From NCBI GenBank assembly GCA_028554795.2, contig CM068835.1, positions 54,152,219 to 54,216,218 of the forward strand: DNA of 64,000 nucleotides. Reading direction: 5' to 3'. Within the stretch, counting starts at the first letter, position 1. Each line of letters begins with the position of its first letter. A model generated the notes under the pieces. It made no database searches. It had not been told where the DNA came from and saw only the letters and a program-made list of their open reading frames with translations. Positions 58,570 to 64,000 of this stretch are shown here, one piece after another. The DNA is from Sinohyriopsis cumingii (Eukaryota > Mollusca > Bivalvia > Unionida > Unionidae). The translations under genes were made by a program, and so were the position numbers.

Positions 58570-60020
58570 GAGGGGGAAATAAGAATTATAAATATAGCGA
58601 AAACAAAATATTTTCGATAACCGGGGCATAACTCTTCGTTCATAGTGTCCGATATTCATATAATATGTGAATAATTATCATCAGAAATAAGCCATAAAGA
58701 CCACAAAATTAAAATAATGAATACTAATTTAGATTCTACCAACATTCAGATTATTAAATGATGGCAATTAAAACTGATATAAAACAAGAGTTCAAATTCA
58801 CGATACGGCAAAAAATAGCATCCATTTTACCCCAAAAATATCTGGCAAGAAATAAACGCATAAATATTTAAAAGAAACTAATGAGGACATTATTGTCCTA
58901 GATACAGAAATTATTAAACTGCAGCTTTTTTTAAAAAACAAAAAAGGGATGGAATAAAATTGTATTTAAGTAATAATTAAATCCTTATTAATTAGTATTT
59001 CTAGGATATGGAATTACACCTGAGTGAACCAAAAACATCCATTTGGTCCCGCAAACTGGTACTTCTTTTTAGACCATTAGTAAAGAAGCGTAAATACAAT
59101 GAATTGTAAGCTAATGTTCATATACATTGCTAAGTAGACAGATTATCGAACACTGGCAAATGAAACCAAGTGTAGTATTACAAAACGAACAACACCAAAA
59201 TGATTAACAATTCAACATAAAACCTTTGAAACTATACAGATAAAAGTACTATCTGTCACAATGTTTTCTCAATAACATTTTAACAAGTAGACCACACATT
59301 TTAAAACTGACAAGAAAAAAAACCCACACGTGATTCGTTTATTAAAGAGGTACTGACTAGCTAGATTTCGCCTCGTGTATATGCAGTTCACATTTTCATG
59401 TTTTGTATTACATTCTGCCCTAAACAAAACTTAGTAAAAGTACACATTCTGTTCATTTCTAAATGCATATTAAATGAATTATTTATGTTTAGACTGTGTA
59501 AGCTTTTAAACGGTTCCCTGTCATAAAGGGTCGAAGAAATATTTCTTGATGGAAAAGTTAATAGAAAAACCAATCTTCTCTCAATTCCTCTCAAATTTTC
59601 ATGGGTGAATTTGACCAAAACAACATTTATTTAATCCGTATTCAATGCGGCAATCTCATCTGCCATTTGATTAATTAATATTAATCACAAACAACAGTCT
59701 CCCTTCTTTGCTTTTTACAAAGGGTCTGTTATCGGCTATTTTCGCAAGGTGTGAATGTTGTACGCGAACTGCGGTTGGCGCAACTCCTAATTTCGACATT
59801 GGCAAACATTTTCACACGGATTTAACCAACTGGAAATGATACTGTACTGTTGTTGTTGTTTTTTTAAAGTATCTGCATATTAATCCACCATGGAGACAGA
59901 TTTGTTGAAATTGACTTTCGTGTTAGATAGAGGTAATACCTCTGATGATTTAACAAACCAGGAGTCAATTTGTGCCAGGTAGCCAGATTAACAAAGTTGT
60001 TTTTGTTTTGTTTTGTTTTG
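58570..60020. other. Gene-free DNA
   Basis: AT-rich sequence with no recognised feature apart from a (TTTTG)n run at 60000-60025 just before the next R1 copy. Confidence 0.5.
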
Positions 60021-60023
60021 TTT

Positions 60024-60530
60024 TGTTATTGAGTGTTGTTACGACACTATGATCATAAAATAAGTAACAAAAAGAAGCAAAACCAACATGTCTTGTAAAA
60101 TGTAAATAATATAATTATCTAACTTATAAACGAAAATGCGAGAGGAACTTACATCATTATGAAATAAATTCAAAATGATCCTGAGAAAAAAAAATGTTCT
60201 GTTAAAGTCCAAACGAATGAAAAGGTCTATATAAATTCCAGAACCGGAAATGTACTGGTGTGCCAGGAATCATTGCTTGGTCAAAATGGCATTGTCCAGA
60301 ACTCCTTTGAATAATTCACAATAGTTCCAAAATAATATTATAGTCCAATGAACATTTTCTAGTTCCACTGAACAGTCCAAACAAATGATTTTATTCTCAA
60401 ATAATTTATAAGTACAACATTAAAAAACTTCTGCAGACATGATGTTGCAACAGGAACACAAGAAATATGAATAAGTAAACTGCCAAATCCGAGTTACTTA
60501 TATACTGGCGGGAAAGCTCAAGCACTGAGG
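60024..60530. repeat. Dispersed repeat R1, diverged copy 4
   Basis: The start TGTTACG, then AATAAGTAACAAAAAGAAGC and GAGAGGAACTTAC, parallel the blocks of copies 1-3 in the same order. It is much more diverged, outside the duplicated units, and extends into an unmatched right part. Confidence 0.45.
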
Positions 60531-60577
60531 CAATAACACTAATACAAAAGAAAACAAAAAAACCACGAAGAGCTGAA

Positions 60578-60584
<7 letters not shown>

Positions 60585-60626
<42 letters not shown>
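60585..60626. repeat. (CT)n microsatellite
   Basis: A pure CT run of about 42 bp. Confidence 0.97.
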
Positions 60627-60634
<8 letters not shown>

Positions 60635-61196
60635 GACCATATTTTATTTTGATCGCGAGATGCACAAAGAAAAATGCGATGGAACACATTCATCTTTCTC
60701 TCTGTATCTCTCTGTATCTCTCTTCCCCTCAGTCTCCACCAGACTTTTGTAAACTCATTATTTCTTTTAGCAAAAGGAATCAACAAGAATTAGAAGAAAA
60801 GCTACACCTTACAGTTTAGTTTTTCAGATGTGTGACCACATGCAGTAGATAGAGGGGTTTCAGAGTTCACTAGTATAAGATTTGAACCCTGGAATTTATG
60901 ATTGAGATGAGTAGGTCCATGTCTTACATTCTATGGCAAGGGGTTCACCAGTAAAAGTAGAAATATAAAAGTGAAAAACTGATATAGTTGCCTATTTCGA
61001 GTACAATGAACCACCCTGTTTCCTTAAATAATCGCTGTATACAAAATGCTTACTTTGTCTCAGTACATGTTAAAGTACTGTACATTACTCTAATAATGAT
61101 AATATTAACTTTATTTAGATTGGATCAGGACAATGTCACAAGTAGCATTACATGTTACAAATAAAAGTCGCATAACATTGACACATCTACACACAC

Positions 61197-61308
<112 letters not shown>

Positions 61309-61549
61309 CACCAAGGATACCCGATAGAAGTCTATGAAAATATATTTTCAGTGGTGTCTTGAGGAATCAAGATTTTGGGGCAGGGTAAATATTTCAAATT
61401 AAAATTATATATTCAACAAAGTATGAAACTACTATTAAGAATTAGACTTTAAAACTGATTTCAGAATTAAAAATATTACTAAAATCCTCTTCATTTTAGT
61501 AAAACATTGAACTTGATTTGCTTGATCAACTTTTCTTTTAAAAGACATG

Positions 61550-61660
61550 ACATGACAACTGATTTAAAATGATCTGTACTTAAAATGTATGACTTGACAG
61601 CTGTTTTCAAAATGATCTGTATTTTGCAGGGTATGACTTGACAGCTGATTTGAAATTATA
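61550..61660. repeat. Short imperfect tandem duplication
   Basis: Two copies of a unit of about 50 bp containing AAAATGATCTGTA and TATGACTTGACAGCTG. Confidence 0.75.
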
Positions 61661-64000
61661 TATTCTGAAATATAGAGAAAAGTAATATAAAGCCTATTAT
61701 TTGGAATCGCCAATCCGTTGTATCCAAGTCCTTTTAAGATATAATACCGTATCAATTGTAAACTGGAATTATATCAAAGCTACCTGAATGTAAATACTCC
61801 TCATGAACATATACAATTAGTAAGCTAGAACACTTGTGCTTTAAGGATTATAGCTGTTTGTGATTTTACACGAACTGGAAACATTATATTATGTCAAGGA
61901 ACATTTGTGTGAAAACTCACAATATATCGTTTATAATACAGTAATGCCAATATTTATTTACGATGAAATCCTTAAGGTGTAAACACATGATTTGTTTGAA
62001 ACGTTTATTTTGGTTGCTCTGTTCAATGTATACAGACTATATATTTTCATTAAATGGTGAGAAGCCAACGTGTGCAGGTGCCCATACATTTCATTACACT
62101 CTTTCACCTTTCAACCTGAATGAAATTGTGCATTAGATTCTCGATAAAAAAAAAGTTGGAGAAAAATAGTGGGGAAAAATTTGTAACGTGCAGATTAATA
62201 ATTAATCCATTTTTGAAAAAGACAGATAATTACAACAATAATATAGATGATATCGACTTATACTCACTTCACTGTGGACACTATAACTTTCTGTTCATCA
62301 TAGGTTATCCTAGAAATATAGCAAAGAGAGAGAGAGAGAAAGAGAGTACCTATTTGATGGTAGCTTCTTTCTGGCAAGAGCTGGAACACATCTGATATCT
62401 TACTAAATGTCCTTGATTATCGGGTTACTAGGTGTCATTTCAATCGTTGGCTTGTGGGACATTGTTCTCATGAAATATTTCATAAAAATATAATCCATCA
62501 TTATTTTATCATCATAAGTAGCCACATAGCTGCATCACTCACAGTGAAATAAAAAGTTAATATAATAATTGTCTGAACTCCATGGACAAGATATGGTAAG
62601 ATCTAGATCTAACTCCAAAAAATTGAATTTGGTAATTTTACAACATTGAGACAACACATTCTTACCCATGGAGTTTTGTTGCAATTTATATGAATTGATC
62701 TTCACAACTTCAGGTATTTTAGTGGAATTGTAGCATCAGTAAGCAAAAATCAGCATTTTTTCCAACTTTGCTGGAAACCGCAGTAACACAGTTGCCAGAG
62801 CGTCGGACTCTTAAAGATCTGAATGAAATAACTTTGAGCGGACATAAATCGTTGTGCGAATTCCTATATATGTTGCAACTGCTGAAAGTTTGATATAATT
62901 ACGAGTGTTGGAGTCTTTTCCATCGTCATGGTCACTTAGATACTAAAAGATGTTTACACATAAATTTATGTCTCAAATAATAAATAATAAATGAAGAACG
63001 CTGTCGGAGGAGCGAAATCTTGTTTAGGAACAACGACAAATATTGACATATCTCTAATTTGAGTTTTCTCTGACCCTTGACACCCCATTTTATATTTGGA
63101 TATATATTTTGTGGTGTAGAATTGCACTATTTGTTTAGTCATGTGATTAGGAATGTAAATGCGAAACCATGTCAAATTTCATCAGCGCTACAGTTTTAAC
63201 TAGTCTGTCAGCGAATTTCTTTGCAAAAAAATCATATTCCTATCGATTTCATGTAGGTAAATATCAATGGAAAGCCGTCCAAGTTAGCTAGACCAGCTAG
63301 CAAGTGGCTACCTTATGAGATACCACAAATATCGGTGAATTCCAACTTTCTTTTAGGCCATGGACACTGACCCTACACACCAACATAAATGTCCAAATAT
63401 CAAACATGGGGTGCCAAGGGTCAGAGGTACTCGGATTAACCTAGCCCATGAGCTCAACTGCAAAATGTTTATCAGCAACTACAAAATCTGAATGCTAAAG
63501 CAGTGATTATCTCAAATGCTGATAAATTGGTGTATCTGCGAAAGTTCAAAAACTAGCAATTTGCAAGTTATACTTTCATAATACCACTGTAGTTAAAGTA
63601 ATTTTTAATTCTGCATCATTTGCTTTCTTAATTAACATTTTCGTATTAAGCCTCTGCTCTAGAACCATTTGAATGTTTGACTGAAGGCTATATATACTAG
63701 CATCTTACGTTTTCAAACGTTCTCGGGTTTTCTTTGATTATAAATAATAATACAATGTTCATGAGAGACTAACTGTCCGTACACATCATAACTTATTTAC
63801 AGTCTCTGCTGTATCGATCACAGATAACAAGTATCTGTTAAGGAAATAATTTGCTTGTGTTAAATGAAAATATCTAATTTTAATTATAGTATTAATTAAA
63901 TATGCTGTATGACATATTATTTATTATTTACAAATATTTCCTTAAAAATATTATAGTTCAAGTCTGTTATTTTTATTTTTTGAAATATATGATAATTATT
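61660..64000. other. Gene-free right edge
   Basis: No exon recognised. It includes a GA-rich stretch at 62324-62346 and a tRNA-like remnant at 62778-62864. Confidence 0.5.
62778..62864 (+). pseudogene. tRNA(Lys)-like remnant
   Basis: GTTGCCAGAGCGTCGGACTC resembles the D-arm/anticodon-arm part of a tRNA, with CTCTTAA in the anticodon position. A weak B-box-like GTGCGAATTCC follows at about 62854. Extra bases and a poor acceptor stem rule out a working tRNA. It is probably a decayed pseudogene or SINE head. Confidence 0.4.

Noticed and set aside
62778-62864. Functional tRNA-Lys gene
   Set aside because: The anticodon-arm resemblance is real, but the acceptor stem and B box are degenerate and extra bases disrupt the fold.

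Overview
This window looks like a eukaryotic, probably molluscan (bivalve-like) nuclear genome. Base composition is AT-rich, genes are split by GT-AG introns, microsatellites are long and frequent, and there are tRNA-derived SINEs, Mutator-like transposon debris and virus-like fossils. The organism call is an inference from the repeat types and protein style; no marker gene proves it.

The central content is a tandem array of five apparently intact five-exon genes for small secreted cysteine-rich proteins. Subfamily B (219 aa) lies on the minus strand at 4829-7755 (B1), 21140-23736 (B2) and 40665-43510 (B3). Subfamily A (214 and 217 aa) lies on the plus strand at 11012-14342 (A1) and 29361-32722 (A2). 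A and B are arranged head to head. They share intron phases 0-2-2-2 and four identical cysteine spacings in the C-terminal half, so they are ancient paralogs. The C-terminal half resembles cystine-knot ligands. I favour a Spaetzle/neurotrophin-like fold over an IL-17-like one, but a profile search is needed to decide. All five promoters carry a TATA box with a CCAAT or inverted CCAAT box at a fixed distance (36 bp in B, 44 bp in A).

The array is built from large duplicated units: U1 (about 1-17850, B1+A1), U2 (about 17900-36757, B2+A2) and U3 (36758 to about 43890, B3 only). U1 and U3 are nearly identical over most of U3, whereas U2 is an older copy. U3 loses similarity beyond the B3 promoter, at a huge compound AT/CATA microsatellite where an A3 gene would be expected. 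B3 itself looks mosaic.

From 44 kb to the right edge no host gene could be supported. This part holds a diverged tandem duplication (44930-47917), a Mutator-like transposase remnant (51293-51563), a virus-like fragment with a remarkable cluster of hairpins and inverted-repeat arrays (53085-54544), several SINEs, and simple repeats.
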